Below, one piece after another: positions 36,542 through 47,041 of a DNA stretch of 64,000 nt (its first letter is position 1; each line of letters opens with the position of its first letter). The translations under genes were made by a program, and so were the position numbers. Source of the DNA: Halopseudomonas yangmingensis (GTDB taxonomy: Bacteria; Pseudomonadota; Gammaproteobacteria; Pseudomonadales; Pseudomonadaceae); contig NZ_FOUI01000005.1 of the NCBI RefSeq assembly GCF_900114825.1, positions 62,001-126,000 on the forward strand, read 5' to 3'. Under the pieces are notes generated by a model. The model saw only the letters and a list, made by a program, of their open reading frames with translations. It did not search any database and had not been told where the DNA came from.

Positions 36542-39379
36542 ATGACGTCATTCGATTCGGGGCTGCTGTCAAAGCCTCGGGCTCCAAGCAGAACCAGTAC
36601 TCGCGATTACCTGTTCCAGCACGCCCGCCTGCCCGAAGCCCTGCTGCTGGTTGGCGGTACTGTGATAGCTCTCCTGGTTTTTCCCTATGTGTCAGCCTGG
36701 CTGCTGACTGGCTGGCTGGGGTTGCTGCTGGGGCTGTTGCTGGCCCGCCATGTCCTGGTCAATGCCTATCAGCGCAGCCCCGCCGACGCGCGTCGCAAGG
36801 CGCTCTGGATGCGACTGTTGCTGGCCGGTAATCTATGCAGCGGCCTCGCACTGGCCATGGTGCACCTGTTACTGGTACCGATCGACAGCTTTGCCCTGCA
36901 GGCACCAGCCTATGCCATCACAACCGGCATCAGCCTGTGTATTGCGGTGGTGTATGCCAGCCATTATTCGGTCTTTCTCGCATTTGCCCTGCCTGCCTGG
37001 CTGCCGGCAACCCTTTATCTGCTCTTCCAGAATGATCCAAGCAGCCCCTACTGGGCATTGATGGGGATTACCGTTTTCGGCTGCCTGTTGTTGGCAGTAG
37101 CCTTTATCAACCGTGCCTCCCGCGCGGTAAACCGTTCCCGACTTCGTAATGAGGCGCTGCTGCAGCGCCTGGAACAGGCCCGCCTGCAAGCCGAGCAGCT
37201 AAATAGCCGGCTGGCAGCCGAAGTCGGACAGCGCCGCGAGGCAGAACAACAATTGCGCCACAACCATGACCAACTGGAACAGCGGGTTCGTCAGCGTACC
37301 GCTGAGCTCGAACGCGCCAGCCAGGCCCTGAGCGCCAGCAAGGCGCAACTGGAACTGGCACTGGATGCCAGCGAGCTGGGCCTGTGGGACTGGAACCTGC
37401 AGACCGACCAGGTGTTCCACTCGCACCTGGAGGCCATCTTCGGGCTGCCTTCAGATAGCGTTATCAGTATGCGGGACGATCTCAATCCACGCATCCATCC
37501 GGATGACTTCGCCCTGGTAAGACATACGCTGATTGCACACATGAAGGGACGCACCAGTACGTACCGTATTGAATACCGGGTACGCCATGCCGATGGCCAC
37601 TGGGTATGGATCGAGGATACCGGGCGCGCGGTGGAATGGAATGCCCAGGGGCGTGTATTGCGCATGACCGGCACCCGGCGCGACATTTCCGTCCTGCATG
37701 CACGCCAGGAAGCCGACCGTCTGGCCGCCACTGTATTCAACACCACGGCTGAAGGCATCTTTGTACTGGACACGCAGTTGCAGATCCTGACCGTGAACCA
37801 GGCCTTCTGCCGCATCACCGGCTTCAGCAGTGAACAGGTAGCCGGGCACCCGTTATCTGCCATTTTCAGCGACCCTGACTACCTGAGGGCTCTGCAAGGG
37901 GCCGTGTCGCAGCTGCAGGCGCAGGACAGCTGGCAGGACGAACTGCAGGCCCCGCACCATGACGGCCACCACTATCCGCAGTGGCTTCAGCTGCGTGCCG
38001 TGCGCAACAGCGAGGGACGTTTGGCGCAGGTGGTAGGCTTTTTCCTCGACCTGACCGACCGCATGCAGACCGAAGAACAGCTGCGCCAACTGGCCAATTA
38101 TGACTCACTGACCCGACTGGCCAATCGCAGCCTGTTTACCCGACGACTGCAGGATGCCGTTCAGCGGGCCGGCCAGCGCCAGCAGACACTGGCGATCCTT
38201 CACCTGAATCTGGATCGCTTCAAACTAATCAATGAAACCCTTGGGCACGAACTGGCGGACCAGCTGCTCGCGGAAACCGGCACCCGCTTGCTCAACAGCC
38301 TGCCACAGGCACACACACTGGCACGTCTGGCCGCCGACGAATTTGTCATCATGCTTGAGCAGCCGGCATCCACCGAACAGCTTTCCGCGCTTGCCCGACA
38401 TCTGCTGCATGAATTGCACTGCCCGCTGCAGATGGGCGGCCAGGAATTGATGATTACTGCCTCGATCGGGATCAGTCTGTACCCCCTCCCCGCTGCTGAT
38501 GCAGGCCTGCTGATGACTCAGGCCAGTCTGGCCATGCAGCATGCCAAGCGACAGGGCGGCAATACCTTTGCCTTCTTCAGCGAGGCCATGCAGGCGCGCA
38601 GCCTGGAACGCCTGCAACTGGAAAACCAGCTACGCCGGGCGCTGCAGGAAGACCAGTTGGTGGTGCACTTTCAACCCCGCCTGCGACTGTCCGACCAGCG
38701 CCTGTGCGCCGCCGAGGCACTGGTGCGCTGGCAGCATCCGCAGCAGGGACTGCTGCTGCCGGGCGTCTTTATCGACATTGCCGAACAGACCGGCATGATC
38801 ATCAGCCTTGGCGAACAGGTGCTGCAACAGGCCTGCCGACTGGCCAGCGCCTGGCAGCAACAAGGGCTTGAAGGTGTCGGGGTATCGGTAAACCTGTCGG
38901 TACAGCAACTGCGTCAGTCCGGTTTTGCCGATCAGGTCGCGGCCTGCCTGAACCGCAGCGGCCTGCCTGCCAGCTTGCTGGAACTGGAACTGACCGAAAG
39001 CATGCTGATGGAGCAGCTACCTGCCATCGCCAGCAATATCAATGCACTCAAGGCCATGGGTGTACGGTTGGCCGTGGATGACTTCGGCACCGGTTATTCG
39101 TCGCTGGCCTATCTCAAGCGCTTCCCGATCGACACCCTGAAAATCGACCGCGCCTTTGTTGCCGAACTCCAGCATGGCGAAGAGGACCGCGCCATTGTCC
39201 GCGCGATCATTCTCATGGCGCAAAGCCTCAAACTCGAGGTTGTGGCAGAAGGTGTCGAACACGCAGGGCAACTGGAATTGTTACGCCAGTTCGGTTGCGA
39301 CGAGATCCAGGGATTTCTCTACAGCCGCGCAATACCGGTGGAGCAATTAGTGGAACTGCAGGGCTGCCCGGCCTTTTAA
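36542..39379 (+). CDS. Membrane PAS-GGDEF-EAL protein, probable c-di-GMP phosphodiesterase
   Basis: About 945 residues from the chosen ATG: a hydrophobic MASE-like N-terminal block of ~6 helices (residues ~35-200), a coiled coil (~205-270), two PAS domains (~275-400 and ~405-520), GGDEF (~535-695) and EAL (~710-940). The GGDEF signature reads AADEF (RLAADEFVIML), so cyclase activity is doubtful. The EAL part keeps AAEALVRW, the NLS segment, ELTESMLM, VDDFGTGYSSLAYLK and KIDRAFV, so hydrolysis of c-di-GMP is expected. Start uncertain: in-frame ATGs exist at 36374 and 36506. Its stop overlaps the zwf stop by 4 nt. Confidence 0.88.
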   Translation: MTSFDSGLLSKPRAPSRTSTRDYLFQHARLPEALLLVGGTVIALLVFPYVSAWLLTGWLGLLLGLLLARHVLVNAYQRSPADARRKALWMRLLLAGNLCSGLALAMVHLLLVPIDSFALQAPAYAITTGISLCIAVVYASHYSVFLAFALPAWLPATLYLLFQNDPSSPYWALMGITVFGCLLLAVAFINRASRAVNRSRLRNEALLQRLEQARLQAEQLNSRLAAEVGQRREAEQQLRHNHDQLEQRVRQRTAELERASQALSASKAQLELALDASELGLWDWNLQTDQVFHSHLEAIFGLPSDSVISMRDDLNPRIHPDDFALVRHTLIAHMKGRTSTYRIEYRVRHADGHWVWIEDTGRAVEWNAQGRVLRMTGTRRDISVLHARQEADRLAATVFNTTAEGIFVLDTQLQILTVNQAFCRITGFSSEQVAGHPLSAIFSDPDYLRALQGAVSQLQAQDSWQDELQAPHHDGHHYPQWLQLRAVRNSEGRLAQVVGFFLDLTDRMQTEEQLRQLANYDSLTRLANRSLFTRRLQDAVQRAGQRQQTLAILHLNLDRFKLINETLGHELADQLLAETGTRLLNSLPQAHTLARLAADEFVIMLEQPASTEQLSALARHLLHELHCPLQMGGQELMITASIGISLYPLPAADAGLLMTQASLAMQHAKRQGGNTFAFFSEAMQARSLERLQLENQLRRALQEDQLVVHFQPRLRLSDQRLCAAEALVRWQHPQQGLLLPGVFIDIAEQTGMIISLGEQVLQQACRLASAWQQQGLEGVGVSVNLSVQQLRQSGFADQVAACLNRSGLPASLLELELTESMLMEQLPAIASNINALKAMGVRLAVDDFGTGYSSLAYLKRFPIDTLKIDRAFVAELQHGEEDRAIVRAIILMAQSLKLEVVAEGVEHAGQLELLRQFGCDEIQGFLYSRAIPVEQLVELQGCPAF

Positions 39380-40851
39380 GACTCGCGCCGATCCAGCCAA
39401 TCATGACCGTAACGCTCCAGCAAGCTGTCGGCAGCCTCCGGGCCCCAACTGCCGGCGGCATAGCGTTTGGGTGAACGATAGCAATCCTGCCAGCCACGGA
39501 TGATCGGATCGACCCAGCGCCAGGCTGCGGCTATCTCGTCGCGGCGCATGAACAGCGTGGCGTCGCCCTCGATCACATCCAGCAGCAAACGCTCGTAGGC
39601 ATCCCAGCGCCGCCGCCGAAACGCCTCGGCCAGGTTCAGGTCCAGCTCCACCTCCTGCAACGCCATGCCGCGCCCCGGCGCCTTGGCCATCAGCGACAGG
39701 CTGATATCCTCCTGTGGTTGCAGACCTATCACCAGCCGGTTGTGTGCCGGGGCCCGACCATCACTGGCAAACAGCCTGTGCGGCACCGGCTTGAACTGAA
39801 TGACGATTTCCGACTTGCGATGCGCCAGCGCCTTGCCGGTCCGCAGATAGAAGGGCACCCCGCTCCAGCGCCAGTTGTCGATCTCGGCGCGCAGGGCAAC
39901 GAAGGTCTCGGTATTGCTGTCGTGATCGACGCTTTTCTCGAAATAGTAGGCCGGCAGGCGCTCGCTGGCGCGCTCACCGTCGGCGTACTGGCCACGCACT
40001 GTCTGGTCCTGCACATCCATGCCGGTAATCGGGCGCAATGCCTCGAGGATCTTCAGCTTCTCGTTGCGCACCGCCTCTGCACCAAAATGCACCGGGGCTT
40101 CCATCGCCACCAGACAGAGCAACTGCAACAGGTGATTCTGCAGCATGTCGCGCATCGCCCCGGCCTGGTCATAGTAGGCGCCGCGGTTCTCCACCCCGAC
40201 GGTCTCCAGCACGCTGATCTGCACATGCTCGATATGCGCATTGCGCCACAGCGGCTCGAACAGCGCGTTGCCGAAGCGCAGCGCCAGCAGGTTCTGTACC
40301 GCCTCCTTGCCCAGGTAATGGTCAATGCGAAACACCTGCGATTCATCGCACACCGCGGCAATCCGCTGATTGATTCGCTCGGCACTCTGCCCGCTGGAGC
40401 CCAGCGGCTTTTCCAGCACGATGCGCGTTTGCGCGTCGATCAGCCCGGCGGCGCCGAGGTGCTCGGCGGTGGCAGCAAACAGCTCCGGCAGGGTCGCCAG
40501 ATAGAACACCCGCACCCGCCCATCGGCCTGCCCGAGCGCGTTGGCCAGCCTGGGGAACTCCACCCGCTGACTGACATCCAGACTCAGGTAATCAATCCGC
40601 TCGGCAAACGCCTGCCAGCTGGCCTGATCGAAATCCCCCGGTGCCACATGCTGGCTGACGTGGCGCTGCACCAGCCGACGGTAGCTGCTGCTGTCATGCC
40701 GGGCCCGGGCCAGCGCCAGAATGCGGCTTTGCGGATGCAGGTTGCCATCGCGCTGCAGGTAATACAGCGCTGGCAGCAGCTTGCGCATGGCCAGGTCACC
40801 GGTGCCACCCATGACGACCAGATCGCAGGGCAGGCGGGCATGTGCGGGCAC
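39376..40851 (-). CDS. zwf: Glucose-6-phosphate 1-dehydrogenase
   Basis: Zwf oxidises glucose-6-phosphate to 6-phosphogluconolactone, feeding the Entner-Doudoroff and pentose phosphate routes. The 491-residue protein has the NAD(P) motif VVMGGTGDLAMRKLLPALYYL, the active-site RIDHYLGKEAVQNLLALRFGN and the EKPLG segment. The start is a GTG behind AGGAGAG with 6-nt spacing. pgl and eda, often downstream of zwf in Pseudomonas, are absent here, so this may be the second zwf copy seen near uvrD in P. aeruginosa. The divergent HexR and the operator between them imply repression by HexR. Confidence 0.95.
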   Translation of the reverse strand: MPAHARLPCDLVVMGGTGDLAMRKLLPALYYLQRDGNLHPQSRILALARARHDSSSYRRLVQRHVSQHVAPGDFDQASWQAFAERIDYLSLDVSQRVEFPRLANALGQADGRVRVFYLATLPELFAATAEHLGAAGLIDAQTRIVLEKPLGSSGQSAERINQRIAAVCDESQVFRIDHYLGKEAVQNLLALRFGNALFEPLWRNAHIEHVQISVLETVGVENRGAYYDQAGAMRDMLQNHLLQLLCLVAMEAPVHFGAEAVRNEKLKILEALRPITGMDVQDQTVRGQYADGERASERLPAYYFEKSVDHDSNTETFVALRAEIDNWRWSGVPFYLRTGKALAHRKSEIVIQFKPVPHRLFASDGRAPAHNRLVIGLQPQEDISLSLMAKAPGRGMALQEVELDLNLAEAFRRRRWDAYERLLLDVIEGDATLFMRRDEIAAAWRWVDPIIRGWQDCYRSPKRYAAGSWGPEAADSLLERYGHDWLDRRES

Positions 40852-40886
40852 GACGTCTCTCCTTGGCGGGGCATTGCGGGAAGATA

Positions 40887-40901
40887 TGTAGTATAACTAC
40901 A
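40887..40901. promoter_or_regulatory. HexR operator palindrome between zwf and hexR
   Basis: TGTAGT-ATA-ACTACA is a palindrome with perfect 6-bp arms. It matches the TGTARTnnnAYTACA form of gammaproteobacterial HexR sites and lies 36 nt upstream of zwf and 43 nt upstream of hexR, so one site can control both directions. Confidence 0.8.
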
Positions 40902-40943
40902 AGACATTTCAACGGTTCGACTCGCAGACTACCAGAAGCCAAC

Positions 40944-41819
40944 GTGAACCTGCTCCAGCATATTGCCGATCACCGCCAGACATTGCGCCGCTCTGAACTC
41001 AAGGTGGCTGACCATGTGCTGGCCCACGCCGCCCAGGTAATGCACTCCTCGATGGCCGAACTGGCCCGCGAGGTGGGTGTCAGCGAGCCGACCATAGTGC
41101 GCTTCTGCCGCGCCATCGGCTGTGGCGGCTTTCAGGACCTCAAGCTGCGGCTGGCACAGAGCCTGGCCGGCGGTGCCAGCTTCGGCCAGTTCGCCATCAG
41201 CGAGGGGGACAACGTCGCCCAGCTGTCGCAGAAGATCTTCGATGCCACCCTGGCAACCCTGATGGACGTGCGCAGCCGTCTGGATGCCACGGTGCTGGAG
41301 CAGGCGATTGAGGCGCTGGCGGCGGCGCGGCGCGTGGAGTTCTACGGTTTTGGCGCCTCCGGCGCGGTGGCCAGTGACGCCCAGCACAAGTTCTTCCGCC
41401 TGCTGGTATCCACCGCCGCCTATTCCGATCCGCACATGCAGGCAATGTCAGCGGTCACCCTGGGGCCACAGGATGTGGCCGTGGCGATCTCACAGACCGG
41501 ACGCACCAAGGACCTGCTGCATTCGGCCACGCTGGTGGTGGAAAGCGGCGCCACGCTGATCAGCCTGTGCCCCAGCCATACGCCACTGGCCGATCTGGCC
41601 GGCGTGCACATAGCCATTGATGTGCCGGAAGACACCGACATCTATACCCCGCTGTCCTCGCGGATTGCCCATCTGGTGGTGATCGACGTGCTGGCGATGG
41701 GCATGGCGATGCGCCGTGGCCCGGAGCTGGTCAGCCACCTGAAGAGCGTCAAGCGCAGCCTGCGCGGGCTGCGCCTGTCACACAAGGCCGGCCAGCGCAG
41801 CCACGAACCGCAGGAGTAA
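40944..41819 (+). CDS. hexR: HexR-like RpiR family regulator
   Basis: HexR represses sugar catabolic genes and is released by 2-keto-3-deoxy-6-phosphogluconate. The 291-residue protein has the N-terminal RpiR helix-turn-helix (MAELAREVGVSEPTIVRFCRAIGCGGFQDLKLRLAQSLAGG) and a SIS sugar-phosphate-binding domain (VEFYGFGASGAVASDAQHKFFRL; ISQTGRTKDLLHSATLV). The GTG at 40944 matches the family start NLLQHIADHRQTLRRSELKVAD; an earlier in-frame ATG would run into zwf. Divergent from zwf; a paralogous RpiR regulator is the main alternative. Confidence 0.88.
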   Translation: MNLLQHIADHRQTLRRSELKVADHVLAHAAQVMHSSMAELAREVGVSEPTIVRFCRAIGCGGFQDLKLRLAQSLAGGASFGQFAISEGDNVAQLSQKIFDATLATLMDVRSRLDATVLEQAIEALAAARRVEFYGFGASGAVASDAQHKFFRLLVSTAAYSDPHMQAMSAVTLGPQDVAVAISQTGRTKDLLHSATLVVESGATLISLCPSHTPLADLAGVHIAIDVPEDTDIYTPLSSRIAHLVVIDVLAMGMAMRRGPELVSHLKSVKRSLRGLRLSHKAGQRSHEPQE

Positions 41820-41823
41820 TCGA

Positions 41824-42105
41824 ATGCCACTGGCGATGGCCAAACACATACTGGTGAAAACCGAGGCCGAGGCCGCCGCGCTGAAGAAGCGTCTGGCCGC
41901 CGGCGAGGCCTTTGACCTGTTGGCGCGCAAGTATTCGTTGTGCCCGTCGAAGAAACGCGGCGGCGATCTGGGCGAGGTGCGCCCCGGCCAGATGGTCCGG
42001 GCAATTGAGCAGGTCATCTTCAAAAAACCGCTGAAAACCGTGCATGGGCCGGTAAAAAGCAGCTTTGGCTGGCACCTGGTGCAGGTCTACTACCGCGATA
42101 ACTGA
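41824..42105 (+). CDS. ppiC: Parvulin-type peptidyl-prolyl isomerase PpiC
   Basis: A 93-residue single-domain cytosolic parvulin: AKHILVKTEAEAAALKKRL, the signature SLCPSKKRGGDLGEVRPGQMV and SSFGWHLVQVYYRDN, close to E. coli PpiC in length and layout. The ATG at 41824 sits 8 nt after AGGAG; the ATG at 41836 would match E. coli more closely but is 20 nt from the site. It starts 4 nt after hexR and 2 nt before the MFS gene. Confidence 0.93.
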   Translation: MPLAMAKHILVKTEAEAAALKKRLAAGEAFDLLARKYSLCPSKKRGGDLGEVRPGQMVRAIEQVIFKKPLKTVHGPVKSSFGWHLVQVYYRDN

Positions 42106-42107
42106 AC

Positions 42108-43301
42108 ATGCATAGCCCAAGCCTGCCGCATGAGCGGCGCAATATTGCCATTCTGGCGGCCTGCCAGATCCTGCAGATGCTGTCATCGATCACCGTGATG
42201 ACCCTCAGCGGCGTGGTCGGCCTGCAGCTCGGGCCAGAGCCGGCGCTGGCGACCCTGCCAATTGCGCTGATGATGCTCGGCACCCTGGCCGCCACGCTGC
42301 CGGCCTCGCTGCTGATGAAGCGTCTGGGGCGGCGCCGCGGTTTTATCCTCGGCGCGCTGCTCGGCGGCGTTGGTGGTGGCCTGCTGAGTGTCACCGGGGT
42401 TGCCCTGAATGCCTTTGCGCTGTTCTGTGCCGGCAACCTGCTGCTTGGTATCTATCAGGCGTTTGCCATGTACTACCGCTTTGCCGCCGCCGAAGCCGCC
42501 AGTCTGCCACGGCGCAGCCGGGCCATCGCCTGGGTGCTGGCGGGCGGCGTGGCGGCAGCCTTTCTCGGGCCCTGGAATGCCAGCCTGACCAACCACTGGC
42601 TGATCGGCCTGCCAAATGCCGCGCCCTATCTGATCATCGCCCTGGCGGCGCTGCTGGCCAGCGGCCTGCTGCTGCAGTTGCGCCTGCCGGACAGCACCAG
42701 CACTGCCAGCGCCGAGACCGAACGGCCACTGCGGCTGATTGTCAGGCAGCCGACCTTTGTGCTGGCGCTGGCGGCGGCGGCGATTGCCTATGCGATCATG
42801 ATGCTGGTGATGACTGCCACCCCGCTGGCGATGCGCGCACGTGGCTTCGGCATGCCGGAGGTGGCGCTGGTGATGCAGTGGCACGTGCTCGGCATGTTTG
42901 CCCCGTCATTCTTCAGCGGCATCCTGCTGGCACGGCTGGGCATTCTGCGGCTGTTGCTGCTCGGCTGTCTGCTGCTGGCCGGCTGCAGTCTGGTGGCGCT
43001 GCTCGGCGACAGCCTCGGGCACTTCTGGCTGGCGCTGGTGCTGCTGGGCATCGGCTGGAACTTCCTGTTTGTCGGCGGCAGCACCCTGCTGACCACGGTG
43101 CACCGCGACAGTGAGCGCGGCAAGGTGCAGGGGGTCAACGATCTGAGCATTTTCAGCCTGGTGGCGATTGGCTCGCTGCTGGCCGGCAGCCTGCTGCACT
43201 GGCTGGGCTGGAGCGGTCTGAATCTGGCGATGCTGCCGCTGATTGCCGGGCTGGCCGTGCTGGCGCTATGGCAGGCCTGGCTCAAACGCGTCGACCGCTG
43301 A
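42108..43301 (+). CDS. Major facilitator superfamily transporter
   Basis: A 397-residue protein with about 12 hydrophobic helices and the MFS loop 2-3 motif ([22 protein letters not shown]). The central loop is short and the two halves are clear (second half begins [32 protein letters not shown]). I do not recognise a substrate-specific subfamily. It follows ppiC by 2 nt and precedes the ABC-F gene by 76 nt. Confidence 0.85.
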   Translation: MHSPSLPHERRNIAILAACQILQMLSSITVMTLSGVVGLQLGPEPALATLPIALMMLGTLAATLPASLLMKRLGRRRGFILGALLGGVGGGLLSVTGVALNAFALFCAGNLLLGIYQAFAMYYRFAAAEAASLPRRSRAIAWVLAGGVAAAFLGPWNASLTNHWLIGLPNAAPYLIIALAALLASGLLLQLRLPDSTSTASAETERPLRLIVRQPTFVLALAAAAIAYAIMMLVMTATPLAMRARGFGMPEVALVMQWHVLGMFAPSFFSGILLARLGILRLLLLGCLLLAGCSLVALLGDSLGHFWLALVLLGIGWNFLFVGGSTLLTTVHRDSERGKVQGVNDLSIFSLVAIGSLLAGSLLHWLGWSGLNLAMLPLIAGLAVLALWQAWLKRVDR

Positions 43302-43377
43302 GCAGAAGCGACTGTCAGGCGCGACGTCCAGCCGTTACAATGCGCGCCCTTTGCCATTCCCGATACAGGTTCCCCGC

Positions 43378-44958
<1,581 letters not shown>

Positions 44959-44967
<9 letters not shown>

Positions 44968-44979
44968 AGCTCAGACCAG
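44959..44979. terminator. 9-bp stem hairpin over the ABC-F stop codon
   Basis: CTGGTCTGA and TCAGACCAG with an AGC loop form a perfect hairpin that includes the stop codon of the ABC-F gene. No T tract follows. It may mark the 3' end of that mRNA. Confidence 0.45.
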
Positions 44980-45016
44980 TCAGCGTCCCTGTCGCACTTG
45001 CCGATGCTGGTCCCGT

Positions 45017-45041
45017 GATTCAGCCCAGCATGGGCTGAATC
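45017..45041. terminator. 11-bp stem hairpin over the DUF1294 stop codon
   Basis: GATTCAGCCCA and its exact complement flank a GCA loop and include the stop of the minus-strand CSD-DUF1294 gene. With the hairpin 38 nt away it marks the meeting point of two converging genes. No T tract on either side. Confidence 0.45.
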
Positions 45042-45733
45042 CAGCGGCCAGTAAAATCGCCATCCAGTAGCAGCCAGTCAGCCCAGAATGCCTGATGCAC
45101 CAGCACTATCAGCCAAAAAGCAGCCTGATAACTGACCTTGCGCGTCTTGTGCCGAAGCAACTGCTGGGCCACCAGCGCACCAGGCCAGCCACACAACAGC
45201 TCACTGAGGTGCAGAAGGTTTTCCGGAGTCCGCCAACGGCCGTTCAGGGCATGCTGCTTGTCCGACCAATACAGCAAAAAACAGATAATACTGGCGAACA
45301 CATAGAGCAGCAGCGGCCAGATCTGCCGGTATTCAACCAGCAAGTGCACCCCGCCAGCCAGCGGCAGCCCACAGAGCAAAATAAATAATGCCAGCTTGAC
45401 TGGCAGATTCTGTATGCCTCCAGACACCGATGCCCTGACATGCCTGCGCACCGGCACTGGTCTTGGCGCGGATTCACGCCTGGCTTGCGCAATCGGCTTG
45501 CGGCGAATTGCCGGCCGATCCACGCTCAACTGCTCACTGCGCATATGCAAGGCACGCGGACGCCCGTTGTCATCAGTCCCGGGCACATAGAAAACTACCT
45601 CGCCCACCTGTGGCCGGGCAGCGCCACGCATGGCCGAAATGTGCACAAAAAGCCGCGCACCACCCTGATCGGGCTGGATAAAGCCAAAGCCCTTGTCATC
45701 ATTCCAGCTGTGCAATTTGCCGCGCTGTTCCAT
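45020..45733 (-). CDS. Cold-shock domain fused to DUF1294 membrane domain
   Basis: A 237-residue protein. Residues ~1-65 are a cold-shock nucleic-acid-binding domain (GKLHSWNDDKGFGFIQPD with the RNP1-like KGFGFI, LFVHISAM). A basic linker (~70-110) leads to two or three membrane helices and the DUF1294 block (YWSDKQHALNGRWRTPENLLHLSELLCGWPGALVAQQLLRHKTRK). The role of this common fusion is unknown; it could tether RNA near the membrane. The ATG at 45733 gives MEQRGKLHSW, the family start. Confidence 0.85.
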   Translation of the reverse strand: MEQRGKLHSWNDDKGFGFIQPDQGGARLFVHISAMRGAARPQVGEVVFYVPGTDDNGRPRALHMRSEQLSVDRPAIRRKPIAQARRESAPRPVPVRRHVRASVSGGIQNLPVKLALFILLCGLPLAGGVHLLVEYRQIWPLLLYVFASIICFLLYWSDKQHALNGRWRTPENLLHLSELLCGWPGALVAQQLLRHKTRKVSYQAAFWLIVLVHQAFWADWLLLDGDFTGRWIQPMLG

Positions 45734-45804
45734 CCATTGACCCCTTGTGCCAGTCCAGGCTGGCAATTCTGCGCCACCCCCCTGAATGGCTCAAGACCGT
45801 AAAA

Positions 45805-45822
45805 ATGTCATGACCGTGTCAC
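45805..45822 (+). promoter_or_regulatory. Possible Pho box upstream of the small basic protein gene
   Basis: ATGTCAT (45805) and GTGTCAC (45816), separated by four bases, match the Pho-box unit at 6 and 5 of 7 positions with correct 11-bp phasing. The distance to the next start (70 nt) is like that at pstS, but the hexamer 10 nt downstream is a poor -10, so function is uncertain. Confidence 0.4.
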
Positions 45823-45891
45823 GCAGGCTTCATCGATGGACACCAGCATGGATGCAACCGCAAGGCCACCCATCAGACGGAGGAAACCACC

Positions 45892-46095
45892 GTGATCATG
45901 GATGCTGATGAAACCCTGGATACCGCTGCCAACAGTGTTCGCCGTGAACGCCAGCGCCAGCAGGACAAGAAGCGCATGGCGTTCCGCCGGGCGATTGAAG
46001 AGTACCGTGCCAGCCAGGCGCTGCAGGCCCAGTGCTGCGACTACCCGGAGCTGCTCGGTGGCGCCTATGCCGGGCACCAGCGCCGGGCACGCTGA
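45892..46095 (+). CDS. Small basic hypothetical protein
   Basis: A 67-residue protein rich in Arg, Gln and Glu (SVRRERQRQQDKKRMAFRRAIEEYRASQALQAQCCDYPELLGG), probably one long helix, with no membrane segment. GGAGG lies 6 nt before the GTG at 45892; an ATG at 45898 is also in frame. The clear ribosome-binding site and the absence of a competing gene support it. I do not recognise a function; it has the general look of short RRxxEEY-type proteins found in Pseudomonas. It ends 1 nt before the pycR stop. Confidence 0.65.
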   Translation: MIMDADETLDTAANSVRRERQRQQDKKRMAFRRAIEEYRASQALQAQCCDYPELLGGAYAGHQRRAR

Positions 46096-46096
46096 C

Positions 46097-47041
46097 TCAG
46101 CGAGCTGGGGGCGTAAAGGGCGCGGCAATCCGGCGGATCTGTTCGCGCTCCTCGCGCAGCCAGGCGAGAAACGCCTGGGCCACCGGACTCAGGCGCTTGC
46201 CACGCGCGTGCACCGCACACCAGCTGCGGTACAACGGCAATTCGGCAAACCCCAGCCGCACCAGCTCACCGCTGCGCAGCCAGGGCGCCGCCGCATGCTC
46301 GGTCAGCAGGGCCACGCCGAGACCGGCCAACGCGCCGTGCAGCAATGCTTCACTGGAGCCCAGTTGCAGCAGCTGCTGCGGATGTACCCGCTGTTGCTGC
46401 AGAAATTCGTCGCAGGCCTTGCGCGTGCCCGAGCCCTGTTCGCGCTGCAGCAGCACCTGCGTTTCCAGTTCCTTGAGCGACAGCCCCGGCTGGCCTGCCA
46501 GTGGGTGCTCCGGCCTTGCCACGGCAATGATCGGGTTATTCAGGAACGGGAAGAACTCCAGCGCCCGGTCCTCCGGCACCAGCGCCATCAGCACCACGTC
46601 GTCACGGTTGTCCTGCAGGCGCTGGATCACCTGGGCGCGGCGGGTCACCTCCAGACGGAAACTGACCTCCGGGTGGCGTGCGCGGAAGGCCGCCAGCAGG
46701 TGCGGGGTGAGGTACTGGATGCTGCTCACCACCGCCAGCCGCAGTTCACCGCGCAGATTGCCCTGCAGATTGGACAGCTGCATGTCGAGGTTTTCGAGGC
46801 GGGCGAAAATGTCCTCACTGGCCTGCAGCAGGTCATGCGCTGCCTCGGTCAGATAGAGCTTCTTGCCGACGTACTCGAACAGCGGCTGGCCGACCAGTTC
46901 CTCGAGCTGACGAATCTGCTGGCTGACCGCCGGCTGGGTCAGTGCCATCTCCTCGGCGGCGCGGCTGTAGGACAGGCTGTCACACACCGCCCGGAACACC
47001 TGCAACTGGCGCAGGGTCATTCGCATCAGGGTCTTGCGCAT
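46097..47041 (-). CDS. pycR: LysR regulator of pyruvate carboxylase (PycR; CbbR/CmpR-like)
   Basis: A 314-residue LysR protein: N-terminal HTH (LRQLQVFRAVCDSLSYSRAAEEMALTQPAVSQQIRQLE) and an effector domain that, like CbbR and CmpR, continues ELRLAVVSSIQYLTPHLLAAF. It is divergent from pycA with 174 nt between. The P. aeruginosa gene in this place (PA5437) is known as PycR. In the CbbR/CmpR branch effectors report carbon status, for example 2-oxoglutarate or 2-phosphoglycolate; which metabolite acts here is unknown. The ATG at 47041 has AAGGAT 8 nt upstream. Confidence 0.85.
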   Translation of the reverse strand: MRKTLMRMTLRQLQVFRAVCDSLSYSRAAEEMALTQPAVSQQIRQLEELVGQPLFEYVGKKLYLTEAAHDLLQASEDIFARLENLDMQLSNLQGNLRGELRLAVVSSIQYLTPHLLAAFRARHPEVSFRLEVTRRAQVIQRLQDNRDDVVLMALVPEDRALEFFPFLNNPIIAVARPEHPLAGQPGLSLKELETQVLLQREQGSGTRKACDEFLQQQRVHPQQLLQLGSSEALLHGALAGLGVALLTEHAAAPWLRSGELVRLGFAELPLYRSWCAVHARGKRLSPVAQAFLAWLREEREQIRRIAAPFTPPAR

